DNA of 64,000 nucleotides from an uncultured Psychrosphaera sp. (GTDB lineage: Bacteria > Pseudomonadota > Gammaproteobacteria > Enterobacterales > Alteromonadaceae): positions 62,001 to 126,000 of the forward strand of contig NZ_CANMSK010000009.1 in the NCBI RefSeq assembly GCF_947500655.1, in the 5' to 3' direction. Positions 9,255 through 18,181 of the stretch are shown here, piece by piece; position 1 is the first letter of the stretch, and each line of letters starts with the position of its first letter. A model generated the notes under the pieces. The model did no database searches, was not told the DNA's origin, and saw only the letters and a list, made by a program, of their open reading frames with translations. Both the position numbers and the translations under genes were made by a program.

Positions 9255-11705
9255 TTAAAGCATAACCTCTTGTTGCCAGCTTAATGTTCTCATTACATCG
9301 CCAAATACACCTGCTGCGGTAACGGCTGCGCCTGCGCCATATCCACGTAATACAATTGGAATTGGCTGATAATATGCACTGTGAATTGCCAATGCATTTT
9401 CACCGTTTTTAACGGCATATAGAGCGTTATCTGGCCCAACTGAGGCAACTTTAACTTTACACTTACCGTCTTTGATTTCGCCAACATAACGTAATACTTC
9501 ACCATTTGATTTCGCATTTTGGTTAAGCGCTTCAAATGTTGGGTCTAGCTCAGGTAAACGTGCTAAAAATTCATCCACAGTACCTGAGGAATCAAAATCA
9601 TCTCCAAGTACAGATTCGATTTCTATGTCTGATAATTCAAGTTCCATTCCTGATTCTCGCGCCATGATCAATAACTTACGCGCTACGTCCATCCCGCTTA
9701 AATCATCACGTGGGTCAGGTTCTGTGTAACCTAATTCTTTCGCGCCTATTGTGGCTTCTGACAACGTATTGCCTTCATCTATTTTACCAAATATGTACGA
9801 CAGTGAACCTGACAATATACCTTCAAATGCTAATAATTCGTCACCTGCATTAAACAAACCTTGTAGTGTGTCTATTACTGGCAAACCTGCGCCAACCGTC
9901 GTTTCATATAAAAATCGACGCATAGTTAATTGCGCAGTTTCTCTCAATTCTGAGTAGTAAGCCATGCTGCCAGTGTTGGCTTTTTTGTTTGGTGTTACTA
10001 TATGGAAACCTGCAGCTAAAAACTCAACGTATTGACTTGCAACACTTTCTGACGACGTACAATCCACTAACACAGGGTTAACCAAATGATTGTCTTGCAC
10101 AAAACGCTTAATGTTTAACAAGCTAAACGTAGGCTCAGCTTGTTGTAATTGCTCGCTGTAATTTTCTAGGTTTATGCCTTCAGCATTTAACAATAGCTTT
10201 CTGCTATTAGCGATACCGTAAACGTTTAAGCGGATATTACGATTTTTCAACCATTGTTGTTGGCGTTTTATTTGCTTAATTAATTCATCACCAACCACAC
10301 CACAACCTAATATAAATAAGTCGATTGATGGGATTTTAGTAAAGAAGTTTTCATGGCAAACTTTTATCGCATCTTCACACTTACGGCGTTCTACCACCGA
10401 AGATATTGAGCTTTCAGTACTGTCTTGAGCTATTGCTAAAATGTTTACTCGCGCTTGCGCTAACGAAGTGAAGAATTTTGCGGCTATACCTTTATGCTGA
10501 CGCATACCTTCACCAATAAGCGAAACAATAGCTACTTCATCATTTACTTTTGGTTGGTCTAATAAGCCATTTTTAATTTCTAATTCAAATTCATTATGTA
10601 ATGCATCTAACGCTTTTTTACGATGTTCTGAGAAGATACAAAAGCTGATGCTGAATTCCGATGAAGATTGTGTAATTAACACAACAGAAATATCTTCATC
10701 AGCCATGGCTTTAAACGTTCTGCTGGCTATACCAACTACGCCTTTCATGCCCGGACCTATTACCGTCAACATGCAAACGTCATTTAAGCTAGATATTGCT
10801 TTAATTGGTGTTGTCTTGTTTGCTTCAGTCCCTATTAAAGTACCTTTTACACTTGGGTTTAATGTATTTTTAATTACACATGGAATTTTGTAGTGCGCTA
10901 GTGGCCCAATTGTTTTTGGATGTAAAACACTGGCACCAAAGTAAGATAATTCCATGGCTTCTGAATAAGATAATTTGTCGATTAAGGTTGCGTCTTTTAC
11001 TTGTCTTGGGTCGGCGCTATATACACCGTCAACGTCAGTCCATATTTCACAAGTATCGGCATGTAAACATGCAGCAACAATAGCAGCTGAATAATCACTA
11101 CCGTTACGACCTAAAGTAGTTAATTGACCATTTTCATTAGCAGCTGTAAAGCCCGGTAATAAATACACTTCTTTACCGCTTTGCATTTCATCCATGATGG
11201 CCGCACGACTTAGTTCTATATTGGCTACACCATTTAAAAAGTCTGGGCTGCTGATAATTGATTGTGTTGGCTCTAACACTTGAGATTTTAAGCCCATAGC
11301 ATTAAACACTTGCTGCATAAGCAAAACACTAAATACTTCACCACGACTTATTACAAACGCTTTTATGTGATCTGGACAATACTTTAATAACTGCACACCG
11401 GTTAGTTTGTTATCTAGCTCGGTGACTATTTTTTCAATTTGGAAAAGTAATTCTTGTTCAGATTCACACTTAGATGTTTTAGTGATTTGTTCAAAGTGCG
11501 ATTTTAACGCCGCTAAACTCTTTTTAAATTCAGCACCAGACTCTGCAATATCACATAGTTCAACAAGTTGATTGGTCACGCCTTTAGGAGCAGAAAGCAC
11601 AGCCGTCGTAATAGAGGTTTGAGCTTGTTCCGCAATAATGTTTGCAACAATGGCAAAACGTTCATGACAGGCTAACGAGCTACCACCAAATTTAACAACT
11701 TTCAT
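9255..11705 (-). CDS. thrA: Bifunctional aspartokinase I / homoserine dehydrogenase I
   Basis: Catalyses the first and third steps from aspartate to threonine. It has 816 residues from the start chosen here. The N-terminal aspartokinase (about 1-290) begins [12 protein letters not shown]. Paired ACT regulatory domains follow (about 310-455, with [11 protein letters not shown] and [12 protein letters not shown]). The homoserine dehydrogenase part (about 460-816) has the Rossmann motif [11 protein letters not shown] and later [16 protein letters not shown]. The ATG at 11705 is preceded by AAAGGAAAG and gives the canonical N-terminus. An upstream in-frame ATG at 11729 overlaps the attenuator stem and is rejected. 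It is the first structural gene of thrLABC. Confidence 0.95.
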   Translation of the reverse strand: MKVVKFGGSSLACHERFAIVANIIAEQAQTSITTAVLSAPKGVTNQLVELCDIAESGAEFKKSLAALKSHFEQITKTSKCESEQELLFQIEKIVTELDNKLTGVQLLKYCPDHIKAFVISRGEVFSVLLMQQVFNAMGLKSQVLEPTQSIISSPDFLNGVANIELSRAAIMDEMQSGKEVYLLPGFTAANENGQLTTLGRNGSDYSAAIVAACLHADTCEIWTDVDGVYSADPRQVKDATLIDKLSYSEAMELSYFGASVLHPKTIGPLAHYKIPCVIKNTLNPSVKGTLIGTEANKTTPIKAISSLNDVCMLTVIGPGMKGVVGIASRTFKAMADEDISVVLITQSSSEFSISFCIFSEHRKKALDALHNEFELEIKNGLLDQPKVNDEVAIVSLIGEGMRQHKGIAAKFFTSLAQARVNILAIAQDSTESSISSVVERRKCEDAIKVCHENFFTKIPSIDLFILGCGVVGDELIKQIKRQQQWLKNRNIRLNVYGIANSRKLLLNAEGINLENYSEQLQQAEPTFSLLNIKRFVQDNHLVNPVLVDCTSSESVASQYVEFLAAGFHIVTPNKKANTGSMAYYSELRETAQLTMRRFLYETTVGAGLPVIDTLQGLFNAGDELLAFEGILSGSLSYIFGKIDEGNTLSEATIGAKELGYTEPDPRDDLSGMDVARKLLIMARESGMELELSDIEIESVLGDDFDSSGTVDEFLARLPELDPTFEALNQNAKSNGEVLRYVGEIKDGKCKVKVASVGPDNALYAVKNGENALAIHSAYYQPIPIVLRGYGAGAAVTAAGVFGDVMRTLSWQQEVML

Positions 11706-11723
11706 AACTACTTTCCTTTTATT

Positions 11724-11757
11724 AAACAAAAGCCCGTGATATTCATCACGGGCTTAG
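11724..11757 (-). terminator. thr attenuator
   Basis: On the minus strand AGCCCGTGAT pairs with ATCACGGGCT and is followed by TTTGTTT, between the thrL stop and thrA. It is placed and shaped as the transcription attenuator of a threonine operon. Ribosome stalling on thrL would favour an alternative pairing and read-through. Confidence 0.85.
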
Positions 11758-11784
11758 CAAGTATTGTGCGCACCAGTGAATACA

Positions 11785-11841
11785 CTACCCCGTTAGGGTG
11801 GTGTTATTAATAATAATGGTGTTGAACATATTCTTTTTCAT
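11785..11841 (-). CDS. thrL: thr operon leader peptide
   Basis: An 18-codon ORF, MKKNMFNTIIINNTTLTG, lies just upstream of the attenuator stem-loop. It holds four Thr and three consecutive Ile codons. E. coli thrL likewise senses charged tRNA-Thr and tRNA-Ile. It is too short for usual gene calling. An internal Met at codon 5 could be the actual start; the regulatory codons are the same in either case. Confidence 0.85.
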   Translation of the reverse strand: MKKNMFNTIIINNTTLTG

Positions 11842-12154
11842 GTGTGTAAAATCTGATTATTGGAGTAAAAAGTCAAGTGCTTTTTACGACACTTATAATT
11901 GCATTGAGTGCAATTTGCTAATTAATAGTCAATTAAAGCCATAATGCTTTTGTCATCAGCACTGTATATTGGTATAACTAAGAAGTTAAATATTATTATT
12001 TGTGTAATATGTTTTATTAACTACGCTCAAAAGCATGTGAGTGTATGTAAGTAATTTGACTAATCAATTGTAAATAATGGACGAGCATTAGCTTCTACTG
12101 ATTGTAGAAACTAAAATGCCATATAACTTAAGTTAATCTAGGGAACTTAGCCCG
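11842..12154. other. Divergent promoter region, thr operon / sensor kinase
   Basis: A 313-bp AT-rich gap between divergent genes. It must hold the thr promoter on the minus strand, where TTGACT and TATAAG-like elements are visible but cannot be paired with confidence, and the promoter of the kinase gene on the plus strand. No ORF or repeat is seen. Confidence 0.4.
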
Positions 12155-13921
12155 ATGCAGCCAAGTAAAAGTATATCCAGACGTCTTTTAGTAAGCGTAC
12201 TATCAGTCTATTTTATATTAACCTTTGTTGTTACCTGCGCGCAGATTTATGCCGACTACTCCAATACCAAAAATTCCATAAGTCACGAATTGCGCAACTT
12301 AGAAAAAACCTTTAGCGCCAGTTTAACTCGAGCTATCTGGGAGTTAAATACGCCACAGGTAGTGTCTATTTCTGAGGGATTGTTAGAAATACCTATGGTT
12401 GAAGGGGTATTAATTCGTGACGACAATCGTGAATTGCTGACTCAAATGGGTGGCATTGCCAATATTGCCGACTTCCAAGCAACTGAGCTTAGTGAAGTTG
12501 GTGCAGTCATTTCTAGTCAAGATGGTTTATTTGGTTACACCTTTCCACTGATCTTTGAATTTTCAGGCCGAACCACTCAAGTTGGTGATGTAACTCTGTT
12601 CTCTAGTAGAGAAATTGTTTTTAGCCGCATCATGCTCAGCATTTTATTTTTAATCGCCAGTGCCATTATCAAAACTATTTGTTTAGTCGTTTTATTTTCT
12701 CTAGCCTTTAAAAAATATCTAACTACACCTTTAAGCGAACTAACTGAAGAAATTGAAAAAATCGATATGGAAAATATTGATGATGCACAAATACAAATTG
12801 ATCAAGAAGAAGAAAACGAACTTACCGTTATAAAACATTCGTTCAACGACTTAATGTCAAAAGTATCTAGTTCACAAACTGAACTCAAACATGCACAAAA
12901 ACAGCTGGTAAAAACAAACGACAGACTTGATCAACAAAACCTAATGTTAGAGCAAGAAGTGGCGAAGAAAACCGCTAATTTAAGTCAAGCCATGATGGAC
13001 TTGCAGAAACAAAAATATCAATTAGAAACACAACAGAAAACCTTGCGAGAAGAAATTGAAACTCGCCGAGGTACAGAATCCGAATTAGTACACAAAACTA
13101 CTGAACTGGAGCATACCATTGATACTTTAGGCATGGCCCACGGCAAATTGGTTGAGTCGGAAAAACTAGCCGCCCTTGGTGGCTTAGTTGCGGGTATTAC
13201 ACACGACGTTAATACACCAATAGGTGTGGGCGTTACGGCAACTAGCTACCTTTCAGATCGCTTTAAAGAGCTAGGTAAAAAGTTTGATGCCAAATCACTT
13301 AGCGCCAGCGATATGAAAAACTTTATTAATGAAGGTAATCAAAGTATTGAATTGCTAAACAATAACTTAATCCGAGCTAGCGAGCTCATTGCTAGTTTCA
13401 AACAAATTGCAGTTGACCAAGCAAGTGAAGCAATTAGAACCATTAATTTAAAAGACTACTTAAACGAAATAATTCTGTCTTTAAAACCTAAATTAAAAAA
13501 TTCAGCTTATAAAATCAATATTGACTGTCCTGACGATATTGAAATGAAAGTACCTGCCGGAGCAATTTCACAGATATTTACTAACTTCCTGTTAAATAGT
13601 GTTATTCATGGCTTTGATGGTAAAGAAAAAGGTCAAATTGATATTATCATTACCGACTCTGGCGACTCGGTAAAAATAGAATACACAGATGATGGCCACG
13701 GCATTAGTAAAGAGCAGCTAAGCCATTTGTTTGACCCTTTTTATACCACTAAACGCGAACAAGGTGGCTCAGGTTTAGGCACTAACATTGCTTACAACTT
13801 AGTGAAACAAACTTTAGATGGTGAAATAGAAGCACAAAGTGAATTAGAAAAAGGACTCACTTATCACTTAGAAATACCTAAGATAAAAAAAGAGCTTTCT
13901 TCAACTGACTGGATCAACTAA
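12155..13921 (+). CDS. Membrane sensor histidine kinase (HAMP, coiled coil)
   Basis: A 588-residue two-component kinase. TM1 (about 11-31) and TM2 (about 159-185) bracket a periplasmic sensor of unassigned fold. A HAMP domain (about 186-240) and a long coiled coil (235-335) follow. The H-box GITHDVNTPIG carries the phosphoacceptor His350. The HATPase region has the N-box NFLLNSVIHGF, DDGHGIS and GGSGLGTNI. The HDVNTP form of the H-box is seen in some HisKA kinases without a fused receiver. No response regulator gene is adjacent, so its partner is elsewhere. The signal sensed is unknown. Confidence 0.88.
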   Translation: MQPSKSISRRLLVSVLSVYFILTFVVTCAQIYADYSNTKNSISHELRNLEKTFSASLTRAIWELNTPQVVSISEGLLEIPMVEGVLIRDDNRELLTQMGGIANIADFQATELSEVGAVISSQDGLFGYTFPLIFEFSGRTTQVGDVTLFSSREIVFSRIMLSILFLIASAIIKTICLVVLFSLAFKKYLTTPLSELTEEIEKIDMENIDDAQIQIDQEEENELTVIKHSFNDLMSKVSSSQTELKHAQKQLVKTNDRLDQQNLMLEQEVAKKTANLSQAMMDLQKQKYQLETQQKTLREEIETRRGTESELVHKTTELEHTIDTLGMAHGKLVESEKLAALGGLVAGITHDVNTPIGVGVTATSYLSDRFKELGKKFDAKSLSASDMKNFINEGNQSIELLNNNLIRASELIASFKQIAVDQASEAIRTINLKDYLNEIILSLKPKLKNSAYKINIDCPDDIEMKVPAGAISQIFTNFLLNSVIHGFDGKEKGQIDIIITDSGDSVKIEYTDDGHGISKEQLSHLFDPFYTTKREQGGSGLGTNIAYNLVKQTLDGEIEAQSELEKGLTYHLEIPKIKKELSSTDWIN

Positions 13922-13950
13922 GAAGTCGCATTAATACCAATTACATTAAA

Positions 13951-13980
13951 ATAGGCTGCAAATGATGCAGCCTTTTTTGA
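13951..13980 (+). terminator. Intrinsic terminator after sensor kinase
   Basis: GGCTGCA (13954-13960) pairs with TGCAGCC (13966-13972), followed by TTTTTT. Confidence 0.85.
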
Positions 13981-14030
13981 TTTTGTTTGTTACTATCTTG
14001 TCCCTCGCAAATATGGAATAAGAAACAATT

Positions 14031-14936
14031 ATGTGGTTTAACAACGCCTTTATTTATCAATTTACTAAGCCCTTTGAAACATCAAATGAAGTGTTAGAGT
14101 CATCACTTAATGAGCATCCGTTTCGTCCTTGTGGTAGCCAAGATCAATCAAAACAAGGTTGGGTTTCTGCCATTCCTGGTACAGAAAATATGGTTCATAT
14201 TGCTGGCCACAACGCTCTTGTTTGTTTAAAAACCGAAGAAAAAGTATTACCTACTTCAGTAGTAAAAGATGCCTTGGAAGAAAAGGTTCAATTGCTACAG
14301 AATGAACGCGGTCAGAAAGTCGGTAAAAAAGAAAAACAAACCTTAAAAGAAGAGATCATTCAGCAATTATTGCCGAAAGCATTTACTAAAAGCAGTCGTT
14401 TGTACGCTTATATCAACCCTGAAAAGAAAATTCTTGTGGTTAATACCAGCAGCGCAAACCGAGCTGAAAACCTATTAGCCTTTTTACGTCAATCTATTGG
14501 TTCATTACCAGTTCTTCCACATAAGCCTGATGGCGACTTAATTGTGACTATGACACATTGGGTGAAGAACAACGATTTACCAGCGCCATTCGAATTTGCT
14601 AACGACATAGAACTCAAAGCATTAGATGAAGAAGCAGCAGCGGCTAAGTTAAAAAATCATGATGTGACCGAAGAAGAAGTTCAGTTACATATTAGCAACG
14701 GCAAATATGTGCACAAACTAGCGTTAGTATGGGCAGAAAAGATCAAGTTTAACCTAAACGAAGATGCCGCATTAAAACAAATTAAGTTCTTGGATATTGT
14801 AAAAGAACAAAATGACGATGTTGCCAGCGACGATCATTTAGCTAAGTTTGATGCTGACTTTGCATTAATGACAGGCGAATTAAATGAATTAATTGCCGAA
14901 TTAGAAAGAACTTGGGTTAGCCCTGAAACGTTTTAA
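14031..14936 (+). CDS. rdgC: Recombination-associated protein RdgC
   Basis: A ring-shaped dimeric DNA-binding protein of the nucleoid that limits RecA activity and affects replication-fork recombination (known for the family). It has 301 residues, against about 303 in E. coli. The N-terminus MWFNNAFIYQFT, the RPCGSQDQSKQGWVSAI segment and C-terminal Glu-rich coiled region are diagnostic. It is monocistronic, with terminators on both sides. Confidence 0.96.
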   Translation: MWFNNAFIYQFTKPFETSNEVLESSLNEHPFRPCGSQDQSKQGWVSAIPGTENMVHIAGHNALVCLKTEEKVLPTSVVKDALEEKVQLLQNERGQKVGKKEKQTLKEEIIQQLLPKAFTKSSRLYAYINPEKKILVVNTSSANRAENLLAFLRQSIGSLPVLPHKPDGDLIVTMTHWVKNNDLPAPFEFANDIELKALDEEAAAAKLKNHDVTEEEVQLHISNGKYVHKLALVWAEKIKFNLNEDAALKQIKFLDIVKEQNDDVASDDHLAKFDADFALMTGELNELIAELERTWVSPETF

Positions 14937-15000
14937 TTCTGCTTATTTAAAGCCTGTAACGGTTGTTAATTAAACGTCAACACCAGACTTTAAAACTATA

Positions 15001-15031
15001 AAAAAACCAGTTCAGTTGAACTGGTTTTTTA
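15001..15031 (+). terminator. Intrinsic terminator after rdgC
   Basis: AACCAGTTCAG and TTGAACTGGTT form a near-perfect hairpin at 15005-15026 followed by TTTT. Confidence 0.85.
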
Positions 15032-15182
15032 TTATCTACACCTTACAAATGATTTTCTAATTAAAGCCTTTTAAATATTTTCACTTTATCTTTATCAAAA
15101 ATCCTCCGCGTCAAATTTTATTGGCATTGATCCTGCTAAGTTCAAACATCAGTTATTCAGTAACAAATTTTTGGAGATTTAT

Positions 15183-15791
15183 ATGGAATGGGCGTTAATT
15201 TTATTAATGTTGTTAATTGTTACCGTTGCACTTGTCGCAACCCACTTTATGGACAGCAGCAATCCGTATCCATTTAAGAAGAAAACTCAACTTTTAACGA
15301 GTATTGAACGAGGTTTCTTAGCTTTATTAGAAAAGGCTGTTGGTGATGACTTTAAGATCATTAACCGGGTAAAACTTAATGATATTATCGATATTAAAGA
15401 TTCAGTTTCTGCCAAAGCAAAACGTGCTGCGTTATTAAAAGCATCGTCAAAATATATAGATTATGTATTGTGCGATCCAAATACATTCAGAATTATTGCT
15501 GCCGTTGACTTAGTTAACCATAATAAAGGTGGTCATAAAGCCAAACAAGATTGGTTTATAAATGGCGCACTTGAAGCTGCTGGCATTCCACATATTAGAA
15601 TTAAAGTAAAAGCGGGTTACCAAGTAGAAGAAATTAGAAGCGGAATTATGTACAAAATTGGTAAAAAAGAACGTTCTAATCCGCCTGAGCCGATTATTAA
15701 AGGTAATATCCCTAGACGTCCGGTAGCTGCATTATCTTCATCGCAAATTAAAGCACAATTATCTGCACCTAGATTTTCTAGAGCATCATAG
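15183..15791 (+). CDS. DUF2726 membrane-anchored protein
   Basis: A 202-residue protein with one N-terminal membrane segment (about 3-21, ALILLMLLIVTVALVAT) and a cytoplasmic DUF2726 domain (about 35-155). The domain contains LLTSIERGFLALLEKAVG and YIDYVLCDPNTFRIIAAVDL, and ends in a Lys/Arg-rich tail. DUF2726 resembles restriction-endonuclease-like folds, and its function is not known. The ATG at 15183 is chosen because GGAG lies 6-9 nt upstream; an in-frame TTG at 15171 overlaps that site. It is monocistronic, followed by a strong terminator. Confidence 0.82.
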   Translation: MEWALILLMLLIVTVALVATHFMDSSNPYPFKKKTQLLTSIERGFLALLEKAVGDDFKIINRVKLNDIIDIKDSVSAKAKRAALLKASSKYIDYVLCDPNTFRIIAAVDLVNHNKGGHKAKQDWFINGALEAAGIPHIRIKVKAGYQVEEIRSGIMYKIGKKERSNPPEPIIKGNIPRRPVAALSSSQIKAQLSAPRFSRAS

Positions 15792-15830
15792 TTTCGGGTG
15801 AGAATTAACGCTTTTAATTCATAGTTATAC

Positions 15831-15858
15831 AAAAAGGAGGTGTTCCCTCCTTTTTTTG
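15831..15858 (+). terminator. Intrinsic terminator
   Basis: AAAAAGGAGG (15831-15840) pairs with CCTCCTTTTT, with a 5-nt loop and T-run. Confidence 0.9.
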
Positions 15859-15939
15859 ATCCTACATTTTAGATAAATCAGTTAGCTTTCAAAGCAGTTT
15901 ATTTTATACTGTGACAAATTTTATAATGAAGGGTCAAAT

Positions 15940-16632
15940 ATGACTATCGCTATCATAGGTGCAATGGAACAAGAAGTTGCCATTTTAAAAGAAAAAATCA
16001 ACAACCGTATTGAAACAAAAATTGCTGACTTCACTTTTTACTCTGGTGAGTTAAATAACCAAGACGTCGTTTTAGTGCAGTCAGGTATTGGTAAAGTTGC
16101 ATCAACCATAGCTACTACTTTAGTCATCGAAAGATTCTCTCCAAAATACGTTATCAATACAGGCTCAGCGGGCGGTTTCGATCCTGCGTTAAAAGTGGGT
16201 GATATTGCTGTGGGTAATGAACTTGTTCACCACGATGTTGACGTAACTGCATTTAATTATGAGTTTGGCCAAGTTCCAGGAATGCCTGCGACTTTCAGTG
16301 CCGATGAAAAACTAATTAGCGTTGCACAAAAGTGCATAGCTAACTTAGATGGTATTACCAGCAAGGTTGGTCTGATAGCCACGGGCGATAGCTTTATGTG
16401 CGACCCTGGGCGTATTAATCAGACTCGTGAACGTTTCCCTACAATGTTAGCTGTTGAAATGGAAGGTGCTGCTATTGCACAAACTTGCCATCAATTAAAA
16501 ACGCCATTTTTAGTTATTCGTTCTTTATCTGACATCGCCGGACAAGAATCACCAATGAGTTTTGATGCTTATTTAGAAGTCGCCTCTAAAAACTCTTCTG
16601 CCCTTATGCTGGATATTTTAAGTCAGCTTTAA
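15940..16632 (+). CDS. mtnN: 5'-methylthioadenosine/S-adenosylhomocysteine nucleosidase
   Basis: Cleaves the glycosidic bond of MTA and SAH to recycle methionine and adenine, and supplies S-ribosylhomocysteine for the LuxS pathway where present. It has 230 residues (family about 232). IGAMEQEVAIL at the N-terminus, the substrate motif AVEMEGAAIAQ and the catalytic Asp in RSLSDIAG are all present. It is followed one nt later by a CbiB-like gene, so the two are one transcript; this pairing recurs in Alteromonadales and Vibrionales. Confidence 0.97.
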   Translation: MTIAIIGAMEQEVAILKEKINNRIETKIADFTFYSGELNNQDVVLVQSGIGKVASTIATTLVIERFSPKYVINTGSAGGFDPALKVGDIAVGNELVHHDVDVTAFNYEFGQVPGMPATFSADEKLISVAQKCIANLDGITSKVGLIATGDSFMCDPGRINQTRERFPTMLAVEMEGAAIAQTCHQLKTPFLVIRSLSDIAGQESPMSFDAYLEVASKNSSALMLDILSQL

Positions 16633-16633
16633 T

Positions 16634-17611
16634 ATGGAATTAATCACTTCAATCATTGAGATTTACCCAGAGTTAATTGCTTTAACTCTGGTTTTACTTT
16701 TGGAGTGGATATTTCCACTTGCCAGTAAATACACGCCGGCATTTATGTTTAGCGTACTTGCCAGTTCTATCTCAAATAAAGTTGGCCAATCTGGTTCTCA
16801 AAATCAACAAGTATTAGCGGGTTGGCTAGCACTTGGTACGTATTTATTTTTGATTGGCGTGATTATTGGTTCTATTTTATTTGCAGTTACCAATGATATT
16901 TGGACCCAAGCAATACTGTTATATTTTGCTTTGGGTTATCAACATGTGGCTAACCAAGCCAGTGCAGTGCAAGCCTGTATTACCAAAAGTCAAAAATCGG
17001 CAGCCAGAACTATATTAGCGAATATTAGTGAATTTGATGTAAACCGTTTAAGTGAATTGGGTATAAATAAACTTACCTTAGAAAGCCTAATAAAACGCTT
17101 TGTTTCTTTTTGGCTAACCCCTGTTATTTTATTTTTGGTATTTGATGGATTTACCGCATTAATGTATCGCGCGTTAGTAGAAGCTTATATTGTATGGCAA
17201 CCAAAAAACGTGACATTGCAGTACTTTGGTCAAGCTGTTTTTAAAGTGAAAAATACCATTGAGTTTATACCGACTATTGTTGTTGCCCCTATTTACTCAG
17301 TATTTACCTCAAGTCCTTACTGGACAAAATATATTAAAGCTACAAAAAGTCAGTGGCAACACGCTAAAGCATCGTCATTCAATCAACTAATTTGGTTAAG
17401 CATAGTTTCCGCAGGTTGTAAGTCTGAGCTTGCTGGACCTTTAATGTTACAACAACAAAAAATAGTGCGTCCGCGAATTAATCAAGGTGCGCCACTTTTT
17501 CCTTCGGCTATCGGTGTGTTACTAGGTTGGAATAACCGATTTAGAGCCACTTTTATCTTGTTTAATATTATTACCTTAACTACATTATACTTCACTAATA
17601 ACTTCCATTAG
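16634..17611 (+). CDS. CbiB/CobD-like integral membrane protein
   Basis: A 325-residue membrane protein of the CbiB/CobD (adenosylcobinamide-phosphate synthase) family. Family-like features are LVLLLEWIFPL at the N-terminus, FVSFWLTPVILFLVFDGFTALMYRAL in the middle, and a C-terminal membrane segment. No other cobalamin-synthesis gene is in the window, so a full biosynthetic role is unproven; it may act in salvage or have diverged, as also holds for AmpE-like relatives. Its start overlaps the mtnN end region (TAATATGG), showing tight coupling. Confidence 0.7.
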   Translation: MELITSIIEIYPELIALTLVLLLEWIFPLASKYTPAFMFSVLASSISNKVGQSGSQNQQVLAGWLALGTYLFLIGVIIGSILFAVTNDIWTQAILLYFALGYQHVANQASAVQACITKSQKSAARTILANISEFDVNRLSELGINKLTLESLIKRFVSFWLTPVILFLVFDGFTALMYRALVEAYIVWQPKNVTLQYFGQAVFKVKNTIEFIPTIVVAPIYSVFTSSPYWTKYIKATKSQWQHAKASSFNQLIWLSIVSAGCKSELAGPLMLQQQKIVRPRINQGAPLFPSAIGVLLGWNNRFRATFILFNIITLTTLYFTNNFH

Positions 17612-17635
17612 AGCTAGTTCAATAAGGCGTTTAAA

Positions 17636-18016
17636 ATGAAAAAATTACTATTATTCATCACTATGTTATTTAGCACTTCAGCGTTTGCAGGTTACAGCGG
17701 CACCAACAAGTTGATCACGTCGGCTGAATTACTTAAAAATAAAAAAGATTATGTCGTATTAGATGTTCGCTCCGCTGATGAATTTGCTGAAGGTCATATT
17801 GAAGGTGCTATCAATATTCCTCATTATGCTGTGTTAGATGAAGTCGATATGTTAAAAGCGTTAGACAAACCTATTGTTGTTCATTGCAGAAGTGGCGTTC
17901 GCGCAACAAAAGCAGAGAATATGCTGATGAAAAACGGCGTAACTAACATGCTACATTTACAAGGTGATATGTTGGGTTGGGTAGATAAAGATTTGCCATT
18001 AATAATCACTAAATAA
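17636..18016 (+). CDS. Periplasmic single-domain rhodanese
   Basis: A 126-residue protein with a cleavable signal peptide (about 1-18, ending SAFA) and one rhodanese domain. Markers are VVLDVRSADEF (40-50), EGHIEGAINIP and the active-site loop HCRSGVRA with catalytic Cys84. Rhodanese domains carry persulfide sulfur; the physiological acceptor is unknown. It lies 24 nt after the CbiB-like gene and is probably the third gene of that operon. Confidence 0.85.
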   Translation: MKKLLLFITMLFSTSAFAGYSGTNKLITSAELLKNKKDYVVLDVRSADEFAEGHIEGAINIPHYAVLDEVDMLKALDKPIVVHCRSGVRATKAENMLMKNGVTNMLHLQGDMLGWVDKDLPLIITK

Positions 18017-18181
18017 TATAACTTTATCGACTTTTAATAGCGTAAACTTAAGAAAACTAGATTTAAAAGTCCTTAATTTAAGAGTTAAATAAAGTCTTTC
18101 ATAAATAACTTCCACACTAAAAAAATTAACCTCATACTTATTGAGGTTTTCAATACAGTATTTCAGATTAAAGAGCATTAA

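Noticed and set aside
11706-11729. Earlier in-frame start for thrA (adds MFNKRKVV)
   Set aside because: It begins in the attenuator terminator T-run and has no ribosome-binding site; the ATG at 11705 has AAAGGAAAG and the canonical N-terminus.
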